NCBI RefSeq assembly: GCF_014642175.1
Contig: NZ_BMIL01000002.1
Span: 1-64,000 of the forward strand
DNA from: Pedobacter quisquiliarum
GTDB taxonomy: Bacteria; Bacteroidota; Bacteroidia; Sphingobacteriales; Sphingobacteriaceae
Direction of reading: 5' to 3'
DNA: 64,000 bases
The position numbers were made by a program, and so were the translations under genes. A model generated the notes under the pieces. The model searched no databases, was not told where the DNA came from, and worked only from the letters and a program-made list of their open reading frames with translations. This document shows, in pieces, positions 26,162-35,461 of this stretch (its first letter is position 1; each line of letters begins with the position of its first letter).

Positions 26162-27704
26162 TTCCCTCTTTGTTTAATGGCAACGTAAAGCTAAACGTTG
26201 AACCCTTTCCTTTTTCGCTGTCTACCCATAATGTCCCTCCATGGTTTTTAACAATCTGGTCACATAAGTATAATCCGATACCCATGCCGGGGTAGCGCTG
26301 CTGAATCTCACCCACGCGGAAGAAGCGTTCAAAAATGCGTTTCTGATCCTCATAGCTGATCCCCATGCCCGCATCCATAACAGACACTTTGATGTAATCA
26401 CTTACCAATGATAAATGGATCACAATTTCTCTGGAATCAGGTGCGTATTTAATAGCGTTGGAGAGCAAATTGGTAACCACCTGCACAATGTGCGATTCGT
26501 CCCCATAATAGTCCATGCCAATCGAGCCCCGGATAACAATTTTCGGACCTACTGACGCCAGCTCCATAGCTTCTACCGTCTCGGCAACCATCTTGTCAAA
26601 GTTGAAGTTTGATTTATGTACCTCAATATTACCGGTTTGGATCTTGGAAACATCAAGCAATTCTGCGATTAAGTTATTTAAGCGATCAATGTGATTGGCC
26701 GTTTTCGTCATTACAGACTTGTATTTATCGCTCGCATTTTCGGGCACCAGGCGTTCTAATACCTGTACATAGCCTTTGATGGTTGTCAATGGTGTTTTTA
26801 GCTCGTGACTGGCAATGGAAAGAAAATCATCTTTTCTTCTTTCTATTTCCCTGCGGTCGGTGATGTCTTCAATCGCCAGCAATATGCGGTCCTTATAATG
26901 CCCCTGCAGCTCTATTCGATGTGCATTGAGCAGCATCAATTTACGGCCGATATAAGGAAAGTCATGTTCCACTTCAAAGTTCTCCACGGGATTGTTTGTT
27001 GGAAGGATACTTACCAGCAGCTCTTTCAACTTTGGAATGTTCCACTGTCCATTACCAAGTTCATAGAGGTGTTTTCCGACAGTGTCCTCCATATTTACCT
27101 TGAATGTTCTTAAGAAATGGTCGTTGGTACTTAAAACGTTGAATTTTGGATCGAGCACGATTAAGCTTTCACGCACAGTCTGGATGATGCTGGAGAGATA
27201 GTCTTCGCTATCCTTTAAGATTTGCGTACGCTCTTCAATACGCTTCTCCATAACGTCCTGCTGCATTTTGAGCTCCTGCTCAGCCTTTTTACGTCGCGTA
27301 ACATCGTTCTGCACACCAACAAAATGGGTGATGACACCATTTTCATCTTTAATGGCCGACATATACAGTTCGTTCCAGAAAAGCTCCCCATTCTTACGGT
27401 AGTTTCGGATCTCCACGCAGCAATCCTGTCCATTGCGAATTGCTTCCTTTAATATAAAACGCATCTCCTGGTTGCGATCATCACGTTGCAGAAATCTGCA
27501 GTTGTGACCTATAATTTCAGGACGACTATAGCCGGTCATTCTTTCAAATGCGGCATTACAATAGACAATTGGATTGTCGGGCTGAAGGTTGTCTGTCAGG
27601 ATAACCCCGGAAATTGAGGCATCTAACGCTTTGGAGAGGAGTTCAAATTCCTTGTTCGAGTGTTGGTGAGTAGACGTAAACTCACTTTGATTGATATTGC
27701 TCAA
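26151..27704 (-). CDS. LOV-domain (blue-light-type) histidine kinase
   Basis: A 517-residue soluble kinase with no membrane helix. Residues about 20-145 form a LOV domain with the flavin motif GHNCRFLQ, where Cys69 would form the photo-adduct. Other LOV marks are NYRKNGELFWNEL and a Gln in VGVQNDVT. A short coiled linker (RKKAEQELKMQQDVMEKRIE) leads to a second PAS domain (about 165-280). The HisKA box SIASHELKTPLT (His near 300) and an ATPase domain (NLLSNAIKYA, DAGMGIS, GMGIGLYLC) follow. The start is TTG (LSNINQSEFT), since no ATG is available upstream. It is coupled to the receiver gene downstream. Blue-light sensing is inferred from the intact motif. Confidence 0.92.
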   Translation of the reverse strand: MSNINQSEFTSTHQHSNKEFELLSKALDASISGVILTDNLQPDNPIVYCNAAFERMTGYSRPEIIGHNCRFLQRDDRNQEMRFILKEAIRNGQDCCVEIRNYRKNGELFWNELYMSAIKDENGVITHFVGVQNDVTRRKKAEQELKMQQDVMEKRIEERTQILKDSEDYLSSIIQTVRESLIVLDPKFNVLSTNDHFLRTFKVNMEDTVGKHLYELGNGQWNIPKLKELLVSILPTNNPVENFEVEHDFPYIGRKLMLLNAHRIELQGHYKDRILLAIEDITDRREIERRKDDFLSIASHELKTPLTTIKGYVQVLERLVPENASDKYKSVMTKTANHIDRLNNLIAELLDVSKIQTGNIEVHKSNFNFDKMVAETVEAMELASVGPKIVIRGSIGMDYYGDESHIVQVVTNLLSNAIKYAPDSREIVIHLSLVSDYIKVSVMDAGMGISYEDQKRIFERFFRVGEIQQRYPGMGIGLYLCDQIVKNHGGTLWVDSEKGKGSTFSFTLPLNKEGNDE

Positions 27705-27758
27705 TGATTTGGTACTGAAGTTAGGGTGTCAAAGTAAAAAAATATTTCAATAACAAAA

Positions 27759-27787
27759 AAGCCGCCAAGGATTTCCCTGGACGGCTT
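27759..27787 (-). terminator. intrinsic terminator after the manganese catalase gene
   Basis: AAGCCGCCAAGG pairs with CCTGGACGGCTT with small mismatches. On the minus strand it is followed by six U. It separates the catalase gene from the LOV kinase gene. Confidence 0.82.
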
Positions 27788-27806
27788 AACACGCAATCAA
27801 TTTTGC

Positions 27807-28688
27807 TTAAGGCAGTAATGTGTCTTTAATATTATCAATAATACCTTTGTCCATACCAGTCATCTGCTGCTCCTGGGCAAAGCCTTTCACATCTGGCGGG
27901 CCTAGTTTTGGTTCATCACCAAACGGTTCTGCAGGCACATATCTGAACTGGCCTTTTCCATCGATTGATGGTCCGCTTGCCCAGCGTGCATCAGGTGCAA
28001 CCGTTGGTTTCTCAATATTGGTTGATACGAAAGCATAGTCAAACGCTTCTACATGATCTGCCATTGGGAAGGTATTTGGAATCGGCAGGTTGGCACTTAC
28101 ACCACCCAAATCTTCCAGCACGGCGAGCCACTGGTTCTGGTGCATCGCATCCCGGGTGATCAGGAAGGAAAGCATGTCTTTCATCCCTGGATCATCTGTT
28201 AAACCGTACAAACGGGTGGCAAGTACACGACCCGTAGATTCGGCCATAACGTTCGCGTACATATCCGCAGCGATGTTGCCGCTACCCACAACCCATGATC
28301 CGTTAAATGGAACACCGTTCGCATCAACAGCCATTGCAGACAGGCCGGATGAGATCACATGTCGGGGATCCATACCACCGAGTATGTTGCTCACAATCGG
28401 GTTCTCCCCTGCTATTTTATCTTTTAGTTCATGTGTTGCACCTTCAAGGTTTAGCGCAACCGCAGTACATAACATCTCAATATGCGCCATCTCCTCCGTC
28501 CCGGTGTCAAGCAACATATCACGGTATTTACTTGGACCACGGTTTCCCCATGCCTGGAAAAGATACTGTAAACATACTCTGATCTCTCCCTCAATACCGC
28601 CAATGGCCTGTTGCAGGAGTTTAGCAAATGCGGGATTCGGTTTTTCTACGCGTACCTTGTACTGTAGCTTGTTGTCATGATAGAACAT
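27807..28688 (-). CDS. manganese catalase (ferritin-like fold)
   Basis: A 293-residue non-heme catalase that splits hydrogen peroxide with a di-manganese centre. The ligand set can be read at the family positions: Glu35 (IEGEIRVCLQYL), Glu66 and His69 (TGTEEMAHIEML), Glu150 (NVMAESTGR) and His183 (RDAMHQNQW). The C-terminal part holds PDARWASGPSIDGKG, as in the family. No signal peptide is seen, so it is cytoplasmic. It is a single gene with its own terminator, divergent from the TonB receptor gene. All ligands are present, so it should be active. Confidence 0.93.
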   Translation of the reverse strand: MFYHDNKLQYKVRVEKPNPAFAKLLQQAIGGIEGEIRVCLQYLFQAWGNRGPSKYRDMLLDTGTEEMAHIEMLCTAVALNLEGATHELKDKIAGENPIVSNILGGMDPRHVISSGLSAMAVDANGVPFNGSWVVGSGNIAADMYANVMAESTGRVLATRLYGLTDDPGMKDMLSFLITRDAMHQNQWLAVLEDLGGVSANLPIPNTFPMADHVEAFDYAFVSTNIEKPTVAPDARWASGPSIDGKGQFRYVPAEPFGDEPKLGPPDVKGFAQEQQMTGMDKGIIDNIKDTLLP

Positions 28689-28890
28689 AGTTAATTTTTT
28701 GGTTGTTTGTTTATAAATAGGTTGACGGAAAATTCAACAAGCGACTTAGAATCTTGGTTTCCAAAACATTAACAACAGGTAGTAAGGCAGGAGGTTGTGG
28801 GTATTTCTAATCGTATAAAGAGCAAATAATTAAGGAGAATACCCATGAAGTAAATTGCAGGTTACTTCTGTGTAAATTCATAATATTGTC

Positions 28891-28924
28891 TTAACACCCA
28901 CATAATAGGTTGTTGATAGTTTTG
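28891..28924 (+). promoter_or_regulatory. Pho-box-like promoter of the receptor-phytase operon
   Basis: TTAACA at 28891-28896 has ATAATA eleven bases on either side (28880-28885 and 28902-28907), and a -7 box TAGTTTTG lies at 28917-28924. TTAACA begins 26 bases before the TA of the -7 box, the same distance as in the PiT operon promoter. No -33 TTTG is seen. The downstream phytase makes control by phosphate starvation plausible. Confidence 0.5.
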
Positions 28925-28943
28925 CCTCATCAAACAACAATCT

Positions 28944-31760
28944 ATGATGAGAAAGCTACTCTTGCTGATTCTACTTTCAAGCCTCGGACTTCATGCGCTG
29001 GCGCAAAAAACCGGTGTAATCTCCGGTAAGGTGACCAGCGCTGAAGGCAATATTTCAATGCCTGGCGCATCCATCAGGCTGCTAAATGCCGGTAACCGGT
29101 ACACCGTTTCCGACCAGATCGGCGATTTTGAGTTTCTTAATGTACCGGCGGGGAGCTACCAGATAGAAGTAATGTATATTGGCTATACGGCTCAGCAAAA
29201 GCTTGTAACCGTTGAAGCCGGCAAGAATACCATCGTAAACCTTACCTTGGGTAGTAGTGCTGAAAACCTGCAGAATGTCGTGATCCGTGGTGATCGTGCC
29301 CTTGGTCAGGCAAGAGCGCTGAACCAGCAGAAGACCAATCGCAACATCTCCAACGTCATTTCTTCAGATCAGGTTGGACGTTTCCCCGACGCCAACATTG
29401 GCGACGCATTGAAACGTGTTCCCGGCATCACCATGCAGAACGACCAGGGCGAAGCACGTAACATCATCATCCGTGGACTGGCACCAGCATTAAACTCCGT
29501 AACCTTGAACGGTGACCGTATACCATCCGCCGAAGGCGACAACAGGAACGTACAGATGGACCTTATTCCATCTGACATGATTGCTACCATAGAGGTGAAT
29601 AAAACCTTAACACCAGACATGGATGCAGATGCTATTGGAGGTTCTGTAAACCTGATTACCCGTGCCACACCTAACGGTGAAAGAATTTCTGCAACACTTG
29701 CCGGCGGCTATGGCCCGATACGCAAGAGCGGAAACAGCACTGCAGGTCTGGTTTATGGAAATCGTTTTCTGAACAGCCGCCTTGGTGTAGTGGCCAGTGG
29801 TTCTTACAACAACAATGACTTCGGTTCTGACAACATTGAGGCCGTTTGGGCGAAAGATGAATTTAACAACACCTACGTTCAGGAATCGGACATCCGGAAG
29901 TATGACGTACAACGAATTCGCAGAAGTGCCGCTCTGGCATTCGACTATAAATTTGACAACAACAACTCCATTTTTGCTAATGCCATGTACAACTGGCGTG
30001 ATGACCGCGAGAATAGGTTCAGAACGACTTACGACAACCTTGAACCGACCTATAGTGGAGAAACCATTACTGGCTTTACCGGAGATATAAAAAGGGAGAC
30101 AAAAGGTGGTATTGCGAACAACCGTAATAAAAGTCGCAGGCTTGAAGACCAGCGTGTACAGAACTATGCTTTGCGTGGTGAGCACCTTCTGAATGCCAAG
30201 CTTGATCTGGACTGGTCGTTTAACTACGCCACGGCCAGAGAATTCCGGCCGAATGAACGCTATATTGAATTTCAACAGGAAGGCGTCGCATTATCCGAAG
30301 ATTTAACGAACATGCGGAAACCTTTGATTTCAAGTACGCCTACTTCCTTAAACCAGTTTGAACTTTCTGAACTTACAGAAAATAGAGACAATACAGAAGA
30401 AAGCGAGTTTGGTGCAAGGCTGAACATCAGGATTCCATTTTCAGTCGTTAATGGTCAGAAAGGGCGCCTAAGAACGGGTTTGCGCAGCCGTATTAAAGAT
30501 AAATCCAGGAACAACATCTTCTATTCCTATGATGCAGCAGAGGGTATGAACCTTGCTGAAGTACCTGGAAGCTTCTATGGCGGCAATGGCTTTAATCCAG
30601 GAAACCAGTTTGTACCGGGTGCTTTTGCTTCGGCAGACTACCTTGGCAACCTCAACCTGAACAACGCTGCACAGTACACTGCGGAGTTGGATCCAAGTGA
30701 GTTTCTCTCTGCAAACTACCGCGCTAAGGAGCAAATCTATGCTGGTTACCTGCGCTGGGATCAGGATTTCAGCAATAAGCTGTCTATGATTGTTGGTGCA
30801 AGGCTTGAGAACACCCACATCGACTATACCGGTAACCGCGTATTGGATGAAGCAGAACTGGAAGGTGAGATAAACACCAGGAACAGCTATACGAACGTAA
30901 TGCCCAGCATTTCCTTTAAGTACGATGCCACTACCGATATGGTCTTAAGGGCTGCATTTACAACTGCGCTGGCCCGCCCGGACTATTATGCACTTGCGCC
31001 ATTTGTGAACAACAATGCCGCAGATGCGGAAATCTCAGCCGGTAACCCCGCACTTAAAGCCACCTATGCGTACAACTTTGACCTTATGGCCGAGAACTAC
31101 TTTAAATCGGTAGGTTTAGTATCGGCAGGTGTGTTTTATAAAAACCTGAACAATTTCATTTACACCTACAGCAATAACCAATACAATTCGGCCAATTTTA
31201 GCGGAGACTTCCCGGAACAAGCCAACCCAATTCCTGCAGATGAAACATGGACCTTTATCCAGTCGAGAAATGGCGACAATGTAGCTGTTTATGGGTTTGA
31301 ATTTGCCTTTCAAAGGCAATTGGATTTTCTTCCAGGCAAGTTCTTAAAAGGCTTCGGCATCTATGCCAACTATACTTATACCAAATCAAAAGCTAAAGGC
31401 ATTGCTGATGAAGAAGGGACAGAACGGTTGAACGTTGTTTTGCCAGGTACGGCACCGCACATGCTTAACGGCTCTCTGTTCTGGGAAAACAAGAAGTTCT
31501 CTGCCAGGGTATCCGCGAATTTCACGTCCAGCTATCTGGATGAACTCGGCGCATCTGAATTCAATGACAGCTATTATGACAAGCAATTTTTCCTTGATCT
31601 AAATGCTTCATACAAAATACAGAAACACATCCGCATTTTTGCTGAGGCTAACAATGTAACCAACCAGCCTTTACGTTACTATCAAGGTACTTCCGCGTTA
31701 ACCAAGCAACTGGAATACTACCAAGCAAGGTATAACCTGGGACTAAAGTTTGATTTCTAA
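28944..31760 (+). CDS. TonB-dependent receptor (phytase-associated)
   Basis: A 938-residue outer-membrane receptor. A signal peptide of about 20 residues ends at ALAQ. A carboxypeptidase-like beta domain (about 22-110, GVISGKVTSAEGNISMPGAS) follows. The plug domain has ISSDQVGRFPDANIGDALKR and the IRGLAPALNSVTLNGDRIPS segment. The 22-strand barrel ends in Phe (YNLGLKFDF). The plug resembles the TonB-Xanth-Caul group rather than SusC, and there is no SusD partner. A phytase lipoprotein gene follows after about 60 bases. It probably imports a product or complex made by that enzyme, such as inositol phosphate; this is inferred from linkage. Confidence 0.92.
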   Translation: MMRKLLLLILLSSLGLHALAQKTGVISGKVTSAEGNISMPGASIRLLNAGNRYTVSDQIGDFEFLNVPAGSYQIEVMYIGYTAQQKLVTVEAGKNTIVNLTLGSSAENLQNVVIRGDRALGQARALNQQKTNRNISNVISSDQVGRFPDANIGDALKRVPGITMQNDQGEARNIIIRGLAPALNSVTLNGDRIPSAEGDNRNVQMDLIPSDMIATIEVNKTLTPDMDADAIGGSVNLITRATPNGERISATLAGGYGPIRKSGNSTAGLVYGNRFLNSRLGVVASGSYNNNDFGSDNIEAVWAKDEFNNTYVQESDIRKYDVQRIRRSAALAFDYKFDNNNSIFANAMYNWRDDRENRFRTTYDNLEPTYSGETITGFTGDIKRETKGGIANNRNKSRRLEDQRVQNYALRGEHLLNAKLDLDWSFNYATAREFRPNERYIEFQQEGVALSEDLTNMRKPLISSTPTSLNQFELSELTENRDNTEESEFGARLNIRIPFSVVNGQKGRLRTGLRSRIKDKSRNNIFYSYDAAEGMNLAEVPGSFYGGNGFNPGNQFVPGAFASADYLGNLNLNNAAQYTAELDPSEFLSANYRAKEQIYAGYLRWDQDFSNKLSMIVGARLENTHIDYTGNRVLDEAELEGEINTRNSYTNVMPSISFKYDATTDMVLRAAFTTALARPDYYALAPFVNNNAADAEISAGNPALKATYAYNFDLMAENYFKSVGLVSAGVFYKNLNNFIYTYSNNQYNSANFSGDFPEQANPIPADETWTFIQSRNGDNVAVYGFEFAFQRQLDFLPGKFLKGFGIYANYTYTKSKAKGIADEEGTERLNVVLPGTAPHMLNGSLFWENKKFSARVSANFTSSYLDELGASEFNDSYYDKQFFLDLNASYKIQKHIRIFAEANNVTNQPLRYYQGTSALTKQLEYYQARYNLGLKFDF

Positions 31761-31821
31761 GATAACCTGATTAACCATTCAATGCACGCGTTGGATGTAC
31801 ATGCGCTATAAAGCACAAAAT

Positions 31822-32874
31822 ATGCAAAAGAGAATACTTCTTCTGACTTTAGCCGCGGCACTAAGTGCCTGCAGCACGAGCAAACTGGCTAAACTTCAAC
31901 CAGGCGCTTTAAAGCCCAATGTGGTGACACAGCCTACACCACATGATACGGACGATCCTGCGATCTGGATTAACCCAGAGGATGCCACACAGAGTTTGGT
32001 TGTAGGCACAGACAAAGACAGTGATGGAGGGCTCTACCTGTATAACCTTAAGGGCGAGATCATCCGGAAATCTGAATCGTTGAAGCGACCAAATAATGTT
32101 GATATCGCCTACCAGTTTAAAGTCGGCGACCGTCTGGTAGACCTTGCGATCACGACAGAGAGAGAAACAAATAAGATCCGGATCTTCTCACTTCCGGATT
32201 TGAAACCAATAGACAATGGCGGTATTACTGTTTTTGATGGTGAAACCGAACGTGATCCAATGGGGGTATCCATTTACACCAGGCCTTCAGATCGGGAAAT
32301 GTTCGTTGTCGTAGGCCGGAAAACGGGTCCTACGGGCAGCTACCTTTGGCAGTATAAACTGGAGGCCGCCAATGGGGCAATTACAGCTAAGGTCGTTAGG
32401 AAGTTTGGAACCTTTAGTGGTAAAAAAGAGATTGAAGCCATTGCGGTAGATAATGAACTTGGCTTTATCTACTATGCCGATGAACAGTCGGGCATCCGGA
32501 AGTATTACGCTGATCCGCAGCGGAATGACAATACAGAACTGGCTTTCTTTGGACAGAATGACTTTAAAGCCGATCATGAAGGTATCGCCATCTATAAGAA
32601 AACTGCAACTACAGGCTACCTGCTGATCTCCAATCAACAGAAAAACACATTTATGGTCTATGCCCGTGAAGGCAGCGCTTCAGAAGCGAATAAGCATACG
32701 CTGCTTGCAGAAATACCAGTTTCTACAATAGAGTGTGATGGTGCTGATGTCACCAATGTGAACCTGGGTCCGCAGTTTCCAAACGGCATGTTTGTGGCCA
32801 TGAGCAACGGCATGACCTTTCATATGTACGACTGGAATAAGATTCAGGCATTGATTGATCAGGCATCAAAATAG
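31822..32874 (+). CDS. beta-propeller phytase, lipoprotein
   Basis: A 350-residue 3-phytase-type enzyme that releases phosphate from phytate and needs calcium. A lipoprotein signal (MQKRILLLTLAAALSACS, lipobox LSAC) decides the start at 31822 over ATGs at 31795 and 31801. Family landmarks are TPHDTDDPAIWINPED, SLVVGTDKDSDGGLYLYNL, RPNNVDI, DEQSGIRKYYAD and DHEGIAIY. The acidic residues in these supply the calcium and phosphate sites. It is encoded directly after a TonB-dependent receptor, a pairing known from other Gram-negative bacteria, and likely shares that gene's Pho-box-like promoter. It is probably surface- or periplasm-anchored. Confidence 0.93.
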   Translation: MQKRILLLTLAAALSACSTSKLAKLQPGALKPNVVTQPTPHDTDDPAIWINPEDATQSLVVGTDKDSDGGLYLYNLKGEIIRKSESLKRPNNVDIAYQFKVGDRLVDLAITTERETNKIRIFSLPDLKPIDNGGITVFDGETERDPMGVSIYTRPSDREMFVVVGRKTGPTGSYLWQYKLEAANGAITAKVVRKFGTFSGKKEIEAIAVDNELGFIYYADEQSGIRKYYADPQRNDNTELAFFGQNDFKADHEGIAIYKKTATTGYLLISNQQKNTFMVYAREGSASEANKHTLLAEIPVSTIECDGADVTNVNLGPQFPNGMFVAMSNGMTFHMYDWNKIQALIDQASK

Positions 32875-32963
32875 GCTATTGCTACTGGGTAACTAGTTTA
32901 AGATACATCTGGATTTTAAATTAATAAAGGTTACTTTTATAGGAGTAATAACAAATAAGTATA

Positions 32964-34175
32964 TTGGATTTTAAAGATTTTAATTTTAACCCGGATCTAT
33001 TAGAGGGTTTATTGGCGATGGGCTTCCGTAATGCCACGCCTATACAGGAACAAGCCATTCCTTTAATTCTGGCAGACAAAGACCTGATTGCCTGCGCGCA
33101 AACGGGTACAGGTAAAACCGGCGCCTATTTACTGCCGGTAATGAACAAGATCAGTCTTCAGGAAAACCGTCATAACAACACCTTGATTCTGGCGCCTACA
33201 AGGGAGCTCGCCCAGCAGATAGACCTTCAGGTGGAGGCGCTATCCTACTTCACGAACATCAGCTCGCTGACCGTTTATGGTGGTGGTGATGGCATTGCCT
33301 ACGAGCAACAAAAGCGCTCGATGCGTGAAGGTGTAGACATTATCATTGCAACACCCGGCCGCCTGATCTCGCACCTGTCTTCAGGTTTACTGAAGCTGGA
33401 CCAGTTGCAACACCTGATTCTGGATGAAGCTGACCGGATGCTGGATATGGGTTTTTATGATGACATCATGAAGATCATCAGCTTCCTGCCTGAGAAACGA
33501 CAAACCGTGCTTTTCTCGGCCACCATGCCGCCAAAGATCAGGACCCTGGCAGCGAAACTACTGCAGAACCCGGAACAGATCAGCATTGCAATCTCTCAGC
33601 CCGCAGCGGGTATCAATCAACAGGCTTACTTCATTCATGACAGCCAGAAGGTAAAACTTTTGACAGAGATCATGAACCCGGAAGTTTACCCGAGTGTGCT
33701 CATTTTCGCTTCGACGAAGGAGAAGGTGAAGAACCTGGGTAAGGTACTACGTGGATTGAAGTTTAAAGCGGAAGCTTTCCATTCTGATCTGGATCAGAAG
33801 GAACGTGAAGCCATATTATCTGAGTTTAAGAACAAACGTGTGCCGGTACTGATCGGAACCGACGTGCTGTCGAGGGGCATTGATGTGGAAGGTATTTCAC
33901 TGGTGATTAACTTCGACGTACCGCATGATCCGGAAGATTATGTCCACAGGATTGGTCGTACGGCCCGTGCAGCAACAACCGGAACAGCAATCACGCTGGT
34001 TAATGAGAAGGACAAACGCAAGTTTGCGAACATTGAGAAGCTGATTGACAAAGCCATTAACCGCATTCCGGTGCCCGAGCATTTTGGTCCGGTAACGGCA
34101 AGCGATACGCCCGAGAAACCAGCGAACAACAAGCCAAGGCGTAAATTCTTTAAGAAGAAACCGCAAGCGAAATAA
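32964..34175 (+). CDS. DEAD-box RNA helicase (RhlE-like)
   Basis: A 403-residue DEAD-box helicase acting on RNA. The Q motif region is FRNATPIQEQAIP (21-33), motif I is AQTGTGKT (45-52), motif II is DEADRMLDMGF, motif III is SAT, and the C-terminal core has GTDVLSRGIDVEG and HRIGRTARA. It ends in a short basic tail (KPRRKFFKKKPQAK), as in RhlE types. The start is a TTG (LDFKDFNF). An in-frame stop at 32949 leaves no upstream ATG, and the next ATG is inside the Q motif. rarA follows after three bases. Confidence 0.94.
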   Translation: MDFKDFNFNPDLLEGLLAMGFRNATPIQEQAIPLILADKDLIACAQTGTGKTGAYLLPVMNKISLQENRHNNTLILAPTRELAQQIDLQVEALSYFTNISSLTVYGGGDGIAYEQQKRSMREGVDIIIATPGRLISHLSSGLLKLDQLQHLILDEADRMLDMGFYDDIMKIISFLPEKRQTVLFSATMPPKIRTLAAKLLQNPEQISIAISQPAAGINQQAYFIHDSQKVKLLTEIMNPEVYPSVLIFASTKEKVKNLGKVLRGLKFKAEAFHSDLDQKEREAILSEFKNKRVPVLIGTDVLSRGIDVEGISLVINFDVPHDPEDYVHRIGRTARAATTGTAITLVNEKDKRKFANIEKLIDKAINRIPVPEHFGPVTASDTPEKPANNKPRRKFFKKKPQAK

Positions 34176-34178
34176 ACT

Positions 34179-35459
34179 ATGCCGAACCTAGCTCCTTTAG
34201 CAGAGCGCATGCGCCCCCAGAACCTGGACGAATATGTAGGTCAGCAACACCTGGTGGGCCCCGATGCGGTGCTGAGAAAAGCAATCCAAAGCGGACAACT
34301 GCCCTCCATGATCTTTTGGGGCCCGCCAGGGGTTGGTAAAACGACCCTGGCATATATCATTTCGCAAACTTTAGACCGCCCTTTTTTTAACCTGAGTGCC
34401 ATTAACTCAGGTGTAAAAGACATCCGGGAGGTCATCGATAAAGCCACAGCGCTGAAAGGCAGTATGCTGGGTTTACCCATCTTATTTATTGACGAGATTC
34501 ACCGCTTCAGCAAGTCGCAGCAGGATAGCCTGCTTGGCGCTGTTGAGCGTGGATTGGTGACGCTGATTGGCGCCACAACGGAGAACCCCTCCTTTGAAGT
34601 CATCTCCGCATTGCTTTCACGAAGTCAGGTGTATATTCTGAAGTCGCTTGATGAAGCGGAACTGAAAGGATTACTGGAAACGGCTATCCGCGAGGATGTG
34701 GTGCTTAAGCAAAAGAACATTACCTTGAAGGAGCATGAAGCCTTAATCAGGCTTTCTGGTGGGGATGCGAGGAAGCTGCTGAACGTGCTGGAGATCGCGA
34801 TTAATGGGATTGGTGGCGACACGATCGCGCTGACGAATGAAAGCGTGCTGGCACATGCTCAGCAGAACCTGGCCATGTACGACAAGGCTGGTGAGCAGCA
34901 CTACGACATCATTTCTGCTTTCATCAAATCCATCAGGGGCTCGGATCCGAATGCGGCCGTTTACTGGCTTGCCCGGATGATTGAAGGTGGTGAAGATCCA
35001 CTTTTTATTGCCCGGAGACTGGTTATTCTGGCTGCTGAAGATATCGGCAATGCCAATCCGAATGCACTGCTGCTGGCGAACAACTGCTTTCAGGCGGTGA
35101 ATGTGATTGGGTTCCCGGAATCCAGGATCATCCTGTCGCAAGCGGTGACCTACATGGCTTCATCTGCGAAAAGCAATGCGGCCTATGAGGCGATCAACAA
35201 AGCACAGCAGCTGGTGCGGGAAACCGGTGATTTACCGGTACCGCTGCATATCCGTAACGCACCCACCAAGCTGATGAAGAACATCGGCTATGGCAAGGAT
35301 TACCAGTATTCACATGGCTATGAAGGCAACTTCTCTGAGCAGGAGTATCTGCCCGAGCAGATCAGCGGCACCAAGCTGTATGACCCTGGTAAAAATCCGG
35401 CGGAGGAAAAGCTGCGCGAGAAACTACGACAGAATTGGAAGAAAAAATATAACTACTAA
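34179..35459 (+). CDS. rarA: replication-associated recombination protein A (RarA/MgsA)
   Basis: A 426-residue AAA+ ATPase that acts at stalled replication forks. Walker A is GPPGVGKTT (48-56), Walker B is [15 protein letters not shown] near residue 106, and sensor 1 is [10 protein letters not shown]. The family-specific C-terminal tetramerisation region has [21 protein letters not shown] and [14 protein letters not shown]. It begins three bases after the DEAD-box gene, so the two are cotranscribed. The DUF5687 membrane gene starts two bases after its stop, making a tightly packed plus-strand run of four genes. Confidence 0.96.
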   Translation: MPNLAPLAERMRPQNLDEYVGQQHLVGPDAVLRKAIQSGQLPSMIFWGPPGVGKTTLAYIISQTLDRPFFNLSAINSGVKDIREVIDKATALKGSMLGLPILFIDEIHRFSKSQQDSLLGAVERGLVTLIGATTENPSFEVISALLSRSQVYILKSLDEAELKGLLETAIREDVVLKQKNITLKEHEALIRLSGGDARKLLNVLEIAINGIGGDTIALTNESVLAHAQQNLAMYDKAGEQHYDIISAFIKSIRGSDPNAAVYWLARMIEGGEDPLFIARRLVILAAEDIGNANPNALLLANNCFQAVNVIGFPESRIILSQAVTYMASSAKSNAAYEAINKAQQLVRETGDLPVPLHIRNAPTKLMKNIGYGKDYQYSHGYEGNFSEQEYLPEQISGTKLYDPGKNPAEEKLREKLRQNWKKKYNY

Positions 35460-35461
35460 AT

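Noticed and set aside
28090..28680. 196-codon plus-strand frame inside the manganese catalase gene
   Set aside because: The minus-strand frame has every catalase ligand; the plus frame is a shadow with low-complexity composition.
29607..30275. 222-codon minus-strand frame inside the TonB receptor gene
   Set aside because: Long, but antisense to a well-conserved receptor, with no recognisable protein features.
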